Below are positions 50,087 to 61,561 of a stretch of 64,000 nucleotides of DNA, one piece after another. Positions within the stretch are counted from its first letter, which is position 1. Every line of letters begins with the position of its first letter. The notes below the pieces were generated by a model. That model did no database searches. It had not been told where the DNA came from and was given only the letters and a program-made list of their open reading frames with translations. This DNA is from Boswellia sacra. Lineage: Eukaryota; Streptophyta; Magnoliopsida; Sapindales; Burseraceae. The stretch spans positions 744,001 through 808,000 of the forward strand of contig SNVD02013746.1 in assembly GCA_013180625.2 (NCBI GenBank), written 5' to 3'. The translations under genes and the position numbers were made by a program.

Positions 50087-53000
50087 TCAAACTCGCACAA
50101 TGTTGATCAAGTCCAAACAATGACTGAACTTGATCGCTGTCACAATCTTAGTCAACATATCTGCGGGATTCTCAACAGTCTCAATCTTTTGAAGTAAGAT
50201 TCTCCCTTCATCAATAATCTCCCGCACAAAATGATACCGAACATCAATATGCTTCGTATGAACATGGAACACTGGATTCTTCGCTAAGTGGATAGCACTC
50301 TGACTGTCAGAATAAAGAGCGATCTTCTTTTGCCCAATTCCCAATTCATCCAACAGTCCCTGTAACCAAATAGCTTCCTTCACAGCCTCTGTCATTGCCA
50401 TATACTCTGCCTCTGTAGTAGACAAAGCCACTGTAGACTGTAAAGTAGACTTCCAACTCACTGGTGCTCTTGCAAGAGTAAACACATAACCAGTTGTCGA
50501 CCGACGTTTATCCAAATCACCAGCATAATCTGAATCAACATAACCAATAGCATACTGACCACATGTATCATCCCTCTCAAAGACTAAGCCAACATCTACA
50601 GTTCTCAACAAATACCGTAGAATCTATTTCACTGCTTGCCAATGTCCTTTACCAGGATCATGCATATTCCTGCTCACAACTCCAACTGCATGTGAAATGT
50701 CAGGTCTCGTACACACCATAGCATACATCAAGCTACCAACTACATTAGCATATGGAACTCGAGACATATACTCTCGTTCCTCATCTGTACTAGGAGATAA
50801 AGATGCACTCAGCTTCATATGAGGAGCAAGTGGGGTACTTACAGGTTTTGACTGTCAAACTACTGTAATACCTTCTTCAGATACTACTTCTGAGTCAAAC
50901 AAATCTTGCTTCTCCCTCTATCTCTACTAATCTCCATGCCTAGTATCTTCTTAGCTTCTCCCAAATCTTTCTTCTCAAACTCTCGATTCAACTGAGTCTT
51001 CAACTTTGCAATTTCTTCAACATTCGTCGAATCTATCAACATATCATCAACATACAAGAGTAGATAAATGAAAGAACCATCATGTAGCCTCCGAAAATAC
51101 ACACAATTATCAAATTTTGCTTCTTGTGTACCTCTGACCCATCATAAACCGATCAAATCGCTTATACCACTGTCTGGGAGATTGCTTTAAACCATAAAGC
51201 GATCTTTTTAGTTTGCAAACCAAATTTTCCTTACAAGCAATTTTGAATCCCTCTGGCTGAGTCATATAGATTTCCTCTTCCAAGTCACCATGTAAAAATG
51301 CAGTTTTTACATCAAGTTGAACTAGTTCCATATTCATCTGAGCTACAAAGGCCAACAAAATTCTAATGGAAGAATGTTTCACAACTGGAGAAAATACCTC
51401 ATTGTAGTCAATTCCTTCCCTCTGAGCGTAGCCTTTAGCCACCAACCGTGCCTTGTAGCGGATGTCATTCTTGTCAGGAAATCCATCTTTCTTTGCATAT
51501 ACCCATTTGCACCCAATTACCTTTTTACCCTTCGGTAGTTGAGCTAGCTCCCAAGTTTCATTCTTCTGAAGAGACTGCATCTCTTCGCTCATAGCTGTCT
51601 TCCACTTATCAACTTCAGAGCATCTGACTGCCTCTCTATAAGTGGAAGGAACATTAGCATCTACAATTGGAAGTGCATAGGCCACCATATCAACAAATCG
51701 AGCAGGTCTGTGAATCTCACGTCTTGGCCTATTAACTGCAATAGATTCTTGTTGCTGTTGAGGTTCCTGAGTAGAACCCTCTCCATCATCTCTCAAATCT
51801 CGCTCTGTCATAGGAGTACCATTATCTGTCTCAATAGATCTAACTGGGTTCAATATCGTTGTTTCAAACTCCACCTGCTGCTGAATATGCTCCACCTGCT
51901 ATGAAGTACCATTCACCTTTGTCTGGTTTTCTGATTTCCTCAACATTGAAGACTCATCAAATGTCACATCTCTGCTGGATATAATTTTCCTCGAACTAGG
52001 ACACCAAAGATGATATCCTTTTACTCCTGAAGTAAATCCTAAGAAAATTGCTTTCTTGGCTCTAGGATCCAGCTTAGATTCTTTCACATGATAATATGTT
52101 GGAGAACAAAAAACATGTAAAGAATCATAATCAGAAACAGGTTGTCTAGACCATACCTCCAATGGAGTTCTATCACCAATAGCAGCTGAAGGTAGACGAT
52201 TAATGAGATGACACGCATAAGTCACAGCCTCAGCCCAAAATTCTTTGCCTAACCCAGCATTGGACAACATACACCGAACTTTCTCCAGCAATGTCCGGTT
52301 TATGCGTTCTGCCACCCCATTCTGCTGCGGTGTACCTCTAACAGTAAAGTGACGTACAATACCCTCATCATGACACAATTTAAAAAACTGATCACTGCAA
52401 TACTCACCACCATTATCTATTCTGAGATGCTTGATCTTCTTACCAGTTTGTGTCTCAATCCTTTTTTTCCATTTAAGGAAAACACCAAGTACATCATCTT
52501 TTGATTTCAAACAGTACACCTAAGTTCTTCTGAAAAAGTCATCAACAAAAGTAACAAAGTAGTGCCTACCTCTCATAGATGCGGTTTTAGTAGGTCCCCA
52601 CACATCTGAGTGAACATAATCAAGAATACCCTTAGTATTATGAATAGCGGTGCCAAATTTCACTATCTTTTGCTTTCCCATAACACAATGCTCACAGAAA
52701 TCCAGCTTGCAGGTCTTTGCAGCTTTCAATAAGCCTCGCTTTACCAAACTGAATAAGGCTTTCTCACCTGCATGTCCCAAACGCATATGTCATAGTCTCG
52801 TGATCTCTGAATCTGCATCATTATTAGAAACCATAGCAGTTGATCCAATGAACGTATTACCATTATAGTAATACAAGTTGTTCCTCCTAGTGCCTTTCAA
52901 TACCACAAGAGCACCTGAAGTGACCCTCAGAATACCATCTCGAATAGATATACCACAGCCTTTAGATTCTAAGGCTCCCAAAGAGATGAGATTCTTCTTC

Positions 53001-54075
53001 AATTTCGGTACATACCGAACATCTGTCAGAACTCTAGTCAGTCCATCATGATTCCTCAAACAGATCGAACCTATCCCAGCAGTATGGCAAATATCATCAT
53101 TGCCCATATACACAACTCCACAATCAAGTTCCTCAAACTGAAAGAACCAATCCCGATATGGACACATATGATAAGTACAACCCGAATCCATAATCTACTC
53201 ATCAGAACCAAAAGTGGATGGATGACCAACTAGACATATATCCGACTCACTATCATCCTCACGCTCAATAACACATGCATCAGAAACAGCCTTGCCCTTA
53301 TCTTTCTTTTTCAACTTAGGACAATCTTTCTTTCAATGCCCTTTGTCACGACAAAAGGCACACTCATCTTTTCCTAATCTACCGCTCGACCAAGATTTTC
53401 CCCTTTTTCCTGGTTTCCTACTTTGACTACGCCCTCTCACTGTCAATGCATCTACTGACTCATCCCTATGTTCCCTTTGATCTTTCTTACGAATTTCATA
53501 ATTCAACAAAGCAGAACATACTTCTTCAAAAGACAGTTTATCTTTCCCATGGATAAGAGTAATGCACAAATGATCTAATTCATCCGGAAGTGAGCCAATC
53601 AATAGCATAACCTTAATTTCATCTTTGAAGGTTTCATCTAAGTTTAATAAATCAGCAATTAACTTATTAAACTCATCAATATGAGAACTGATGCTCGTAC
53701 CTGGTTTCAACTAGAGACGGAACAATCTTTTCAATAGATACAGCCGATTCTCATTGCTTTTCTTCATATATTTGTTTTCCAGCGCCTTCCACAGTTTGCT
53801 TGCAGATGTCTCTTTCATGAACGGATACTTCTGTTCTCTACACAAGCAAGAGCGAATCAACCCATAAGCTTTTATATTCAGCCTGTCCCAATCTCTTGCA
53901 CTAATATCTTCTGGTTTTGTTTCTTCTAGAACAATATCCAAATCTTGCTGATACAACCCGTCCAACACCTCATTCTGCCATAAGCCGAAATTATTTCAGC
54001 CATCAAATTTTTCAACATCTATTTTTGCATTTGTCACAGTCACTATCTTCTTAGGTACAGTTGACGATGAAGCCA
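50087..54075 (-). pseudogene. Element C gag-pol polyprotein, multiple nonsense codons
   Basis: Minus-strand frame from an ATG near 54075 (MASSSTVPK). Gag (UBN2-like) runs to a CCHC knuckle (CAFCRDKGH then C after a stop at the Trp position). Protease is at about 53190 (MDSGCTYHMC), GAG-pre-integrase at 52786 (HMRLGHAGEKAL), integrase at 52740-51900 (RIDNGGEYCS, NGVAERINR), RT at 51700-50880 (LLYVDDMLIDST) and RNase H at 50560-50090 ([19 protein letters not shown]). Stops lie near 53711, 53333, 53194, 52787, 52520, 51896 and 50619. Five of the seven fall exactly where a conserved Trp is expected. Two compensating frameshifts lie near 51110 and 50880. Otherwise one frame. Confidence 0.9.
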
Positions 54076-54227
54076 TTACTACCTCTCATAAATAAGCTCG
54101 ATACACAAATCACCAATAACCAAGCTCCAACAAACTATTATATTCAATAACTAGCAATCCAAAATCAATAGCCCAGAACAGTAGTAAGTGCTTCAATGAA
54201 ATAGCCACTAACTACCCAAAACCTTCA

Positions 54228-54239
54228 GCTCTGATACCA
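54228..54239 (-). promoter_or_regulatory. Element C primer-binding site
   Basis: TGGTATCAGAGC on the coding strand, two bases from the 5' LTR. Confidence 0.9.
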
Positions 54240-54241
54240 AT

Positions 54242-54801
54242 TGTTATGCACAGCGGAAGTGATAATCAACAGAACAACTAAGTGCACAACCACAAACTAT
54301 GCTAGATAATAGAATATAATAGTAACTAAAGAGGCAACCAATCAACCACAATGCAGAAATAGAAATAACACCAAGATTTAACGAGGTTCGGTATAAATAC
54401 CTACGTCCTCGAGCGCCGCTGAAGAAACTTTCTACTATCTTCAAAGAGAACTACAAACTTTTGAGCCACAATACAAATACCACAACTATTGGGTCAAACT
54501 GTAATTATCCGAATAGTTGGGCCAAACTATAATTACCCAAACAATTGGGTAATACTACAACTACCCAAAACAAAGGGAGAAAAAGCAAATGTTATAAATT
54601 TTAAGGTCCTTAATGAAATGTCCTTAAACTATGAGGTCTTATAGGTGAGACCTTACAAATAGAGGGGGTAGAGGAGAATTTCCAATGGGACACATAACTT
54701 CTCCCATATGGCCTCCTTTTATAAGCCCATATGAGACTTATGCTTTGTAACTTAACCAATGTGGGATCTCTCTCCCACTTGCATGTGAGCCACACTCAAC
54801 A
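54242..54801 (-). repeat. Element C 5' LTR
   Basis: 560 bases, same length as the 3' LTR and differing from it mostly by transitions. Confidence 0.92.
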
Positions 54802-56812
54802 TATCTCACATTGGTTCCACTTCACTTTCTTCACTTACAGCCACTTTTAAACTTGATATTGTTTTGTGTGCTCCTCTAATCAAGAAAAATTTGTTGTCTA
54901 TATCTCAGATTTGTAAACAAAATAATACTTTAATTGAGTTCTTTCCCAACTCGTTTCTTGTGAAGGATTTGAGCATGGGGGCATCCTTTTTGCGCGGCCA
55001 AGGTAATGGAAATATTTATGCGTGGCCATCAACAAATTTCATGTCTTCTCCAGTTGCTTTAGTTGCCAATGCAGTTTCCTTTGAGTCATGGCATCGTTGT
55101 CTCGATCATCCTTCTAGTATTTATTCAAAAAAAGTTAGTCATTAGTCAACATCTCCCTGTTTCATCAGTGTTTCTATGAATCATTGTGACTCATGCCTTT
55201 GTAATAAGAGTCATAAACTTTCTTTTGGAATATCTTCAATTTCATGCAGTCGCCCTCTTAAAGTTAATTTACACTGATGTTTGAGAACCTATACAGTTCG
55301 ATTCCATTTTTTTATAATTTTAGTTATTTTGTTATTTTTTGTGGATTATTTTTCCAAATACACATGGTTTTATCTGCTTCAATAAAAATCCGAGGTTCCA
55401 ACAATTTTTGAACGCTACAAGAAAATTGTTGAAAACTACTTTGTTACAATCATAAAAACTATTTATTCGGATGACGGTGGTGAATATCGAAGTTTGGGAC
55501 ATCTTCTCTCTAAATTTGGTATTCAACACCTAACCTCCCCACCATATACTCATGATCGTGTTGTCACTGCCAAAAGAAAACATCACCATATCTGTGAAAT
55601 CGATCTCACTTTGCTTCATCAAGCCTCATTGCCACTTCGTTTTTGGTCCATAGCTTTTAACACTGCTGTGTATTTAATTAACCGTATGTCAACACAAGTG
55701 TTAAACTTCTTGTCCCTATTTGAAAATTTTTTTCACACATCACCTAATTTTCTTAAATTAAGATTCGTTGGCAGTTTGTGCTATCCATGGCTTAAACCAT
55801 ATACTTCCAATAAATTAGAACCTCAGTCCAGGCCATGTGTATTCCCTGCTTAATTCTCTTCAACATAATTCATATCATTGTTTTGATCCACAACCTTGCA
55901 AAATCTTCATATCACGGCATGTGGTTTTTGTAGAATCATGTTTTCCATTTATGAGAATCTCCTTAAATGATACTTGAAGTAATTCTCATTTAGCTTCCAT
56001 GCGGTCAAGACCAACTTCTCTTCTCAACTATTTTCTCTTACAGATTCAGATTCATTTTGTTCTTTACCTTCCAATAATGAGTCCACTTGCCAATTATGTC
56101 CAGCGAACCTTCCAACTCATGATATTGTTCCCATTCAAAAGATTCCCACACATCTATCACATCCTACCAATTCTAGAATTTCTTCCCTTCCAAATCACAA
56201 ATAAATTCCTTAACAGATTTTCCTAATTCCTTCAACTCTCTAGCTAGTAGCAACTCACAAATAATGCCGTCTACTCACTTTTGGCTTCACGGATTGCTCT
56301 CATGCAAAACTTTTTACAGGTACATACTTCTTCAATTTCTTCACCTTCTCATAAGTCCACATCATCTAAATCTACCCTTCTTACTTCCTCTCCATCCCAA
56401 ATTGTTACCCGATCCAAAAATAATATATTCAAGTCAAAATTTTTTTTTGACTCACATCTACTGAAGCTGCGTTCAAAGCTGTTGCTGATGCCATTTTTGA
56501 GCTTGCCTAGGTAAAAAATCTTCTTTTAGAAGTTGTAATCCTACCAACTCTGCCACCAACAATATATTGTGATAACATAGGTGCCATGCATCTCTCTGCC
56601 CATCCTGTGTTTCATTCAAAAATAAAACATGTTGCTATTGACTTTCATTTAGTGAGAGATCAAGTTTCCAAAGGTCAACTTTGCATATCTCATGTTCATA
56701 CGGCTGACCAATTGGTGGATTCTCTTACCAAAGCTCTTCCTTATATAACATTTCAGGATCATCAATTCAAGATTGGATTCCGTGATGGATGATCAATCTT
56801 GCAGGGCCATAG

Positions 56813-56998
56813 TAAACCTTGATTATAGGCTCATGTTTAGCATCTAATCTTTGCAATCATATGCTGTAAAACAGTTGTACGTATTCTGTTTCTATTTGTT
56901 TGATTTTGTTCTCCTCAATTATAGGAATTGGCTTCAGCTTGTAACTTGTGTATAATCACGTTGAAATAGATAGTAAAATATAATTTAGCATCAATCTT
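56813..56998 (+). repeat. Element A 3' LTR, right end lost
   Basis: Matches the 5' LTR of A up to CATCAATCTTTGA and then diverges into the LTR of element D, so A's right boundary and target duplication cannot be seen. Confidence 0.65.
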
Positions 56999-58389
56999 TG
57001 AATACTAGTCGCACAAGTAATAAAGTGATAGGTAGATATCGTTCCTATGAGGATTGATTCTAATTGAATTTGTTATTCAAAAGCAACAACAGAATAAATG
57101 GGGGGGTTTTGTTGATAGATTAATTAAATAAAATATTAATGTAAATGCACAATAACACAACACAAAGTAAAATGGAGTGAAAAATCAATGAGAGACACTT
57201 GGTTAAGGGTTCTTTCTCTGCCACAAGATATAAATTTGTGAATTAACATAGAATTGTAATCCAATTACAGCATTGAAGTTATCAACCGTAGATAACAACA
57301 AGCTCTGTTATCCCAATCTTTCCTTACTTTGTTGTTAAATAAAACAAGCTCTTTATTTAATCTCTATCCATTAAACAACCTAGAACAAGCTCTCTAAGTT
57401 TAATTCAATGGAAGCATTACGATAAGAAAGACAGGTTGATCTAAGCAATAATCACACAGGTCGGATTATTTAACCTAGGTTGTATTTTCCAATTGCAATC
57501 TTTGATCACAATTTTGCTACTAATGATTGGAAATTCAAGACAATTACGGATCAAGATTTCTAATCTAGCAATAGACAACAACCAGATTATATTCAGTTGG
57601 CCATTCCAAATACAATTAGCAAGCAATCATAAGCATTAGATATGGGAAAATACAAGCAACTTCAATTAGAGAATTGGATAACAACTTCTTACACAATCAA
57701 CTCACAAAAACCATATCAAGGGCTTTGAAATCACCCTCAACCAATTCAGATTCAAGTACACATGTTCAAAAACGTGATAAATACAATACAACATATAAAT
57801 TTTCCAAAAAATGAAAGGGAAGGGAAAAATTTAGCAATTCTGATTAAATCTCTTTGAATTATAGTTCTTCCTCTTTCCAAGCTTTCTTTCTCCTTCAAGA
57901 ACTCCAAAAGATGAGAGAATTCCAGAGCTGCAGCCTCCAAGTCGTTTCCCCCTCTTCAAGTTATGAAAATAAAACCCTAAAATATGTTTATATACTCTGC
58001 TACAGTAACTTGCTACAGTGCCCCGTATTTAATAACATGCTACAGTGATATGTGGAATTACAAATATACACTTTTCATACCATTTTTATCATAACTTTTG
58101 GTACACTACATAAATTCGTGAACTGTACATTTTTCCAGAAAATAGACTTCGAGAGCTTTTCAATCGTATATAGTATGTTATCCGGTTAATTGTATATTGA
58201 TACAATCAACTCCGAGAAATTGGTTGATTAGCAGAGGTGAAAATGAAGGGTTTTACTTCATTTTTGTGCAAGTTGCTCCAAAACTCCTACAAACATCAAA
58301 ACCACACAAAAACATAAAAATACCAAAGAATATAGCAAAGAAACATGGACAAATTGATATGAAAGTAATACATAAATAGACACCTATCA
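56999..58389 (-). repeat. Element D 3' LTR
   Basis: About 1390 bases. The inner edge is firm: TGATAGGTG on the minus strand directly after the polypurine tract. The outer edge is placed at TGAATACTAG where similarity to the element A LTR stops; this is approximate. It contains no reading frame of note. Confidence 0.65.
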
Positions 58390-60356
58390 AATTCCCCCAC
58401 ACTTAGACTTTGCTAGTCCTCGAGCAACTACAACGATATGAAAACAAAACTAAATTTAAACAGAATCAAAGAAAAAATTAAAACACACATGTTTTAACTT
58501 GCAAATAGGCCTCAAAGATTGTACTTAATTATAACCTAAGGAAAACTTCAAAACAATGAACTTGATCAAGAATCTCATTACAAAGATTAGTTTCGCTCTA
58601 CTTCAATTCCTCCAGTGTGTGTGTGTAGAGCCATTCTCACCTAATAATTTATAACCCGGATGAGTTTATGCATAAAAATGAATCATATTTAATAGTGAAG
58701 ATGTGTGTATAAATGAACTCCATAGGCCTGCTTTTCAAGTCACTCTCCACTAATGTAGACATGCACAACACCAAGGATCAAGTAGGACTTTATTAAGCTT
58801 GTAACGTTTGGTTTGGGTGAAGGTATGATAAAGGATAATAATTTGGCTCAAATCACCCACAAACACATAAATCATTCAAGACTATGTAGAGCTCAACCCT
58901 ATAACACAACTTTATTTTAATTCACCAGGTTACTCCCCCAAACTTATTTAGAACACTCAATCTTTCTTTTTTTCGCAGAAAACAAAAGAAAACTACACCC
59001 CCATACTTTGTTGTTTCATTCTTTTTAAGAACACTTAAGGGTGTAGATATCTTATTCTTCTTCTTTTGTTCTCTTTTTTTTTCTTTTTTTTTTTTTTACA
59101 CTTCCCCTCCCCCACACTCAAACAACATATTGTCCTCAATGTGTAAGTACGTAGGCGATAAGTACAGATTGGCTTTTTTTTCTTTTTTCTTTTTTTTTTA
59201 CAAACACAATAGAACTCACTTGCATTGCTCATGACACATCCCAACCTCCGCTAACTTCCCAAAACCAGAACATAGCTCAAAATTTAATTGTGAATGATCT
59301 ACATGCTCATAGGTAAGGGATAAATTGTTTGGAACAAATTCATTTGAGGTTAGGAAATCTTTTAGTGAGTTAACAAAGAAAAAGGCTTACAAAGGCTCAA
59401 AAGGGGTAACTAGGGATCAATTTCAGTCAAGGTTGGCTATTAAGGCTCAAACGGTCCAAAGATGGCCTAAATCATTTCCCAATGTTGCACAGTCTAGGAT
59501 TTCGCCTCGAGTGACCATCAAACAAGTTCTAGAATTCATTGAAATCTGAAGAAACATTTAAATTACATAACTTTCTCTAAGTGAACAAATAACTCAGTGA
59601 TAATAGCTCAGTGCTCAATGTTGCGCAAGGAATCAAAAGCAAAGCGAAAACCAATAAACATTTCAAGCACACAGATCCATGCATCATTTATCATTTTCCA
59701 AGAGTTATTTTTAATTCAATCATTATCTTATCATTGACCCACAAAATGCAAGAAAAGAGGTACATGGCGTTGTTACACCTGAGTCAAGATTGTATATTTC
59801 AACAATCCTTAGGACCAGTAGCCCGCAGACTTAAGGTTTCCAGCCTATATACCTTTATTATGAAGAACAAAACAAGAAACAAGACACTTCAAACAACATG
59901 AAATAAACAAACTACAAAGTTATTAAGAAGAATGCGTTTCAAGGGTTAATGAAACCCCATATTCTACCATTCTTAGGTTTTTCCACAATTTTTTTTTTAA
60001 AATCGAAACTGATAAAGATAAAAACACATAACAACTCTAAATTACGCAAAACTAAACTCACTCATAAAATAACAAAGTTCAACAAGTCAGCAAACAAAAC
60101 ACAAGTTAGTTAGAATGGGTCTAAAAAAGTTTAGAAGTTAGCCTCCTTATTCAGCCATTATGGATTGAAGAGATCCAGAATGCGTTTCAAGAGAACTTGA
60201 ACTTTTTAAGCCACCACTCTAAAAACCGAGATTAGAAAATATTACCTGGGACGAAAGAAATAACTTGAAAAAGCTCAAAAGAAATAACATGAAAAATCTC
60301 AAATAAACACAATAAAAAGAGAGCAAACAAAAGTGAAGTAAACCAATAGATAAAGA
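58390..60356. other. Element D 3' non-coding tail
   Basis: About 2 kb between the LOG-like frame and the 3' LTR. It begins (minus-strand end) with the polypurine tract and contains long pyrimidine runs (59060-59100, 59175-59200). Open frames such as 59325-59549 have no domain. The composition is typical of the long non-coding 3' region of Athila/Tat elements. Confidence 0.55.
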
Positions 60357-61006
60357 TTACAGACTTAGCGTTAAATCCAGTTTACGCCTTTTATTGCCTT
60401 CCGCAAACCAATCTATCTGAGCTATTATTGGATCAGGCGAATAGATGAATGCTTGTAATTTGTCAATTAACTCCCTTGCAGTTGAAACTGTAACCAGGAT
60501 TTGCCTCGCCGACTGTGAGATAAAGTTTTTTTCTACTGCTTGATCAAGAAAAGACAACAAACCATCAAAAAATTATTGACATTTAACAAACCAATGGGTT
60601 TCCGATGGATGTTTAGCTGTGCCCAAGAGGTGATTTGAAATATCTCTTCTAATGTACCATAACCACTGGGCAAAGCTATAAATGCATCAGATTTAATGAC
60701 CATATGTGCAATACGCTCATGCATGTTAGAGACCTGTAACTCTTCCCCCATTGTGTTGCCTATGATATCTCGCACAGCTAATGGTTTAGGAATAATGCCG
60801 AGAACTTTACTTCCTCCCAAGGATGCAGCTGTCGACACACACCCCATTAACCCAAGACTATCCCCTCCATAAATCAAATGAATACTCCTCGCAGCTAATG
60901 TCCTACCAAGATCAAGAGCTGCTGTTGTAAACTCTCCATCTTTACCAAATTGCGATCCACAAAATACGCATATATTTTGGAATCGCCGAATTGGTGTTTT
61001 CTCCAT
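60357..61006 (-). pseudogene. LOG: Intronless LOG-like cytokinin-activating enzyme gene inside element D, one frameshift
   Basis: LONELY GUY enzymes release active cytokinin bases from cytokinin riboside 5'-monophosphates. The frame starts at an ATG at 61006 (MEKTPIRRFQNICVFCGS) and covers the whole family length, about 216 residues. Visible motifs: CVFCGS (13-18), YGGDSLGLMG (46-55; the family has YGGGS), MHER with Arg98, and PSGYGTLEE with Glu121 (the family has PGGxGTxxE). Arg98 and Glu121, the conserved catalytic pair, are kept, but two motif glycines are changed (to Asp49 and Ser114). One base is missing in an A6/T6 run at 60567-60572 (after residue 146). The C-terminal part continues in the next frame (SFLDQAVEKNFIS...) to the stop at 60357. 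Plant LOG genes normally have several introns; this copy has none, so it looks like a retrocopy carried by the retrotransposon. Probably inactive unless the frameshift is a sequencing error. Confidence 0.88.
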
Positions 61007-61212
61007 TTCTACAAGTGCTCTAACCTTGTGTAAGACAATGATGCACGTTAGGTAATATGCTTTTCAAGTGTAAGACAGGTTATAATAATGACATTTGAAA
61101 ATATGGAGAATGGATATATACACACATAAAACTCTCAAATTTGACACATGGGGACATAATTTCGGTGGGGGTTGCTCGATGCAGATTTATCGCCCTAAGA
61201 TTTGAAAAAAAT

Positions 61213-61336
61213 GAGATATGCTTTCGGCAGGGTTTGACAAAACCTACACATTTGTCTCCCACGTGAAGCATGAAAAATAGAGATATACTTTCGGTGGAGG
61301 TTTGACAAAACCTCCACACTTGTCTCCCACGTGTAC
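61213..61336. repeat. Tandem 67-bp repeat upstream of the LOG-like frame, each with a G-box
   Basis: Two similar units (from 61213 and 61280) share GAGATAT(G/A)CTTTCGG and TTTGACAAAACCT, and each ends in TTGTCTCCCACGTG. CACGTG lies at 61260-61265 and 61328-61333. A weaker third copy is visible at about 61145-61185. They lie 200-330 bases upstream of the LOG-like start codon on the minus strand. Confidence 0.7.
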
Positions 61337-61561
61337 TTATGCCATAAGGTAGTCATATGGTTTGTCAAAAAGAAAACTTGAAATTAAAACAAACAAAATC
61401 AACAAACAACAACAACACAAAAACAACATTGATAATCAGATCAAACGAAACAAGAAAAAATAAAATTCGACAACAACAACACACATTCAAATATACAAGT
61501 AGTTGTGATTGTGGCTCACATCTTCCTCTGGTTTTACGTCCAGTAACGGCTGAAACGCCTT

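Larger units (their letters stand above)
49426..54801 (-). mobile_element. Element C: Ty1/copia retrotransposon nested in A (Tork/Tnt1-like)
   Basis: Structurally complete 5376-base element inserted in the protease region of A. Both LTRs are 560 bases (49426-49985 and 54242-54801), from TGTTATGCACAGCGG to (T/C)AACA. The target duplication TATCT is perfect (49421-49425 and 54802-54806). It has the primer-binding site TGGTATCAGAGC and a polypurine tract (AAGGTGGAGATT on the minus strand). The LTRs differ by nine substitutions in the first 180 bases alone, so C is older than B by this measure. The domain style suggests the Tork/Tnt1 group. The polyprotein has about seven stops. Confidence 0.92.
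42690..56793 (+). pseudogene. Element A gag-pol remnant (split by B and C)
   Basis: Pieces on the plus strand in order: a gag core around 42850-43314 (with DEEIILYTLNSLG); gag C-terminus 48795-49250 with a Gln/Asn/Gly-rich stretch and one CCHC knuckle (CSYCNKPGHIARNC); protease 49300-49425 (WMVDSSASHHI, with DSS in place of DSG/DTG); GAG-pre-integrase 54840-55140 (LSISQICKQNN); integrase fragments 55440-55850 (GGEYRSLG and INRMS); a short spacer with VTRSKNNIFK at about 56400; then RNase H from about 56458 ending ADQLVDSLTKALP. The RT catalytic region is missing. A stop replaces the expected Trp in the RNase H block (LA*VKNL). Non-functional. Confidence 0.78.
42432..56998 (+). mobile_element. 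Element A: old Ty1/copia retrotransposon, host for insertions B and C
   Basis: Plus-strand copia element with short LTRs (about 190-200 bases; 5' about 42432-42624, 3' about 56813-56998) and the primer-binding site TGGTTATCAGAGCC (42626-42639). Removing B (43315-48789) and C (49426-54801) rejoins its reading frames: gag continues from ...GAGFKKLK into ...QPSVRMRHQY, and protease from ...GDGNDIP into the GAG-pre-integrase block. What is left is only about 3.7 kb. Integrase is shattered, and most of the RT has been deleted between about 56450 and the RNase H block. LTR outer edges are approximate because I see no clean TG start, and the right edge merges with element D. Confidence 0.75.

Noticed and set aside
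59325..59901. Open frames in the non-coding tail of element D
   Set aside because: Opposite strand to the element, no domain, and the text matches the usual non-coding 3' region of such gypsy elements.
60357..61006. LOG frame as an ordinary host gene
   Set aside because: It has no introns, sits between gypsy integrase and the gypsy polypurine tract and LTR on the same strand, and has a frameshift. A captured retrocopy explains this better, though a chance retrocopy inserted into the element cannot be excluded.
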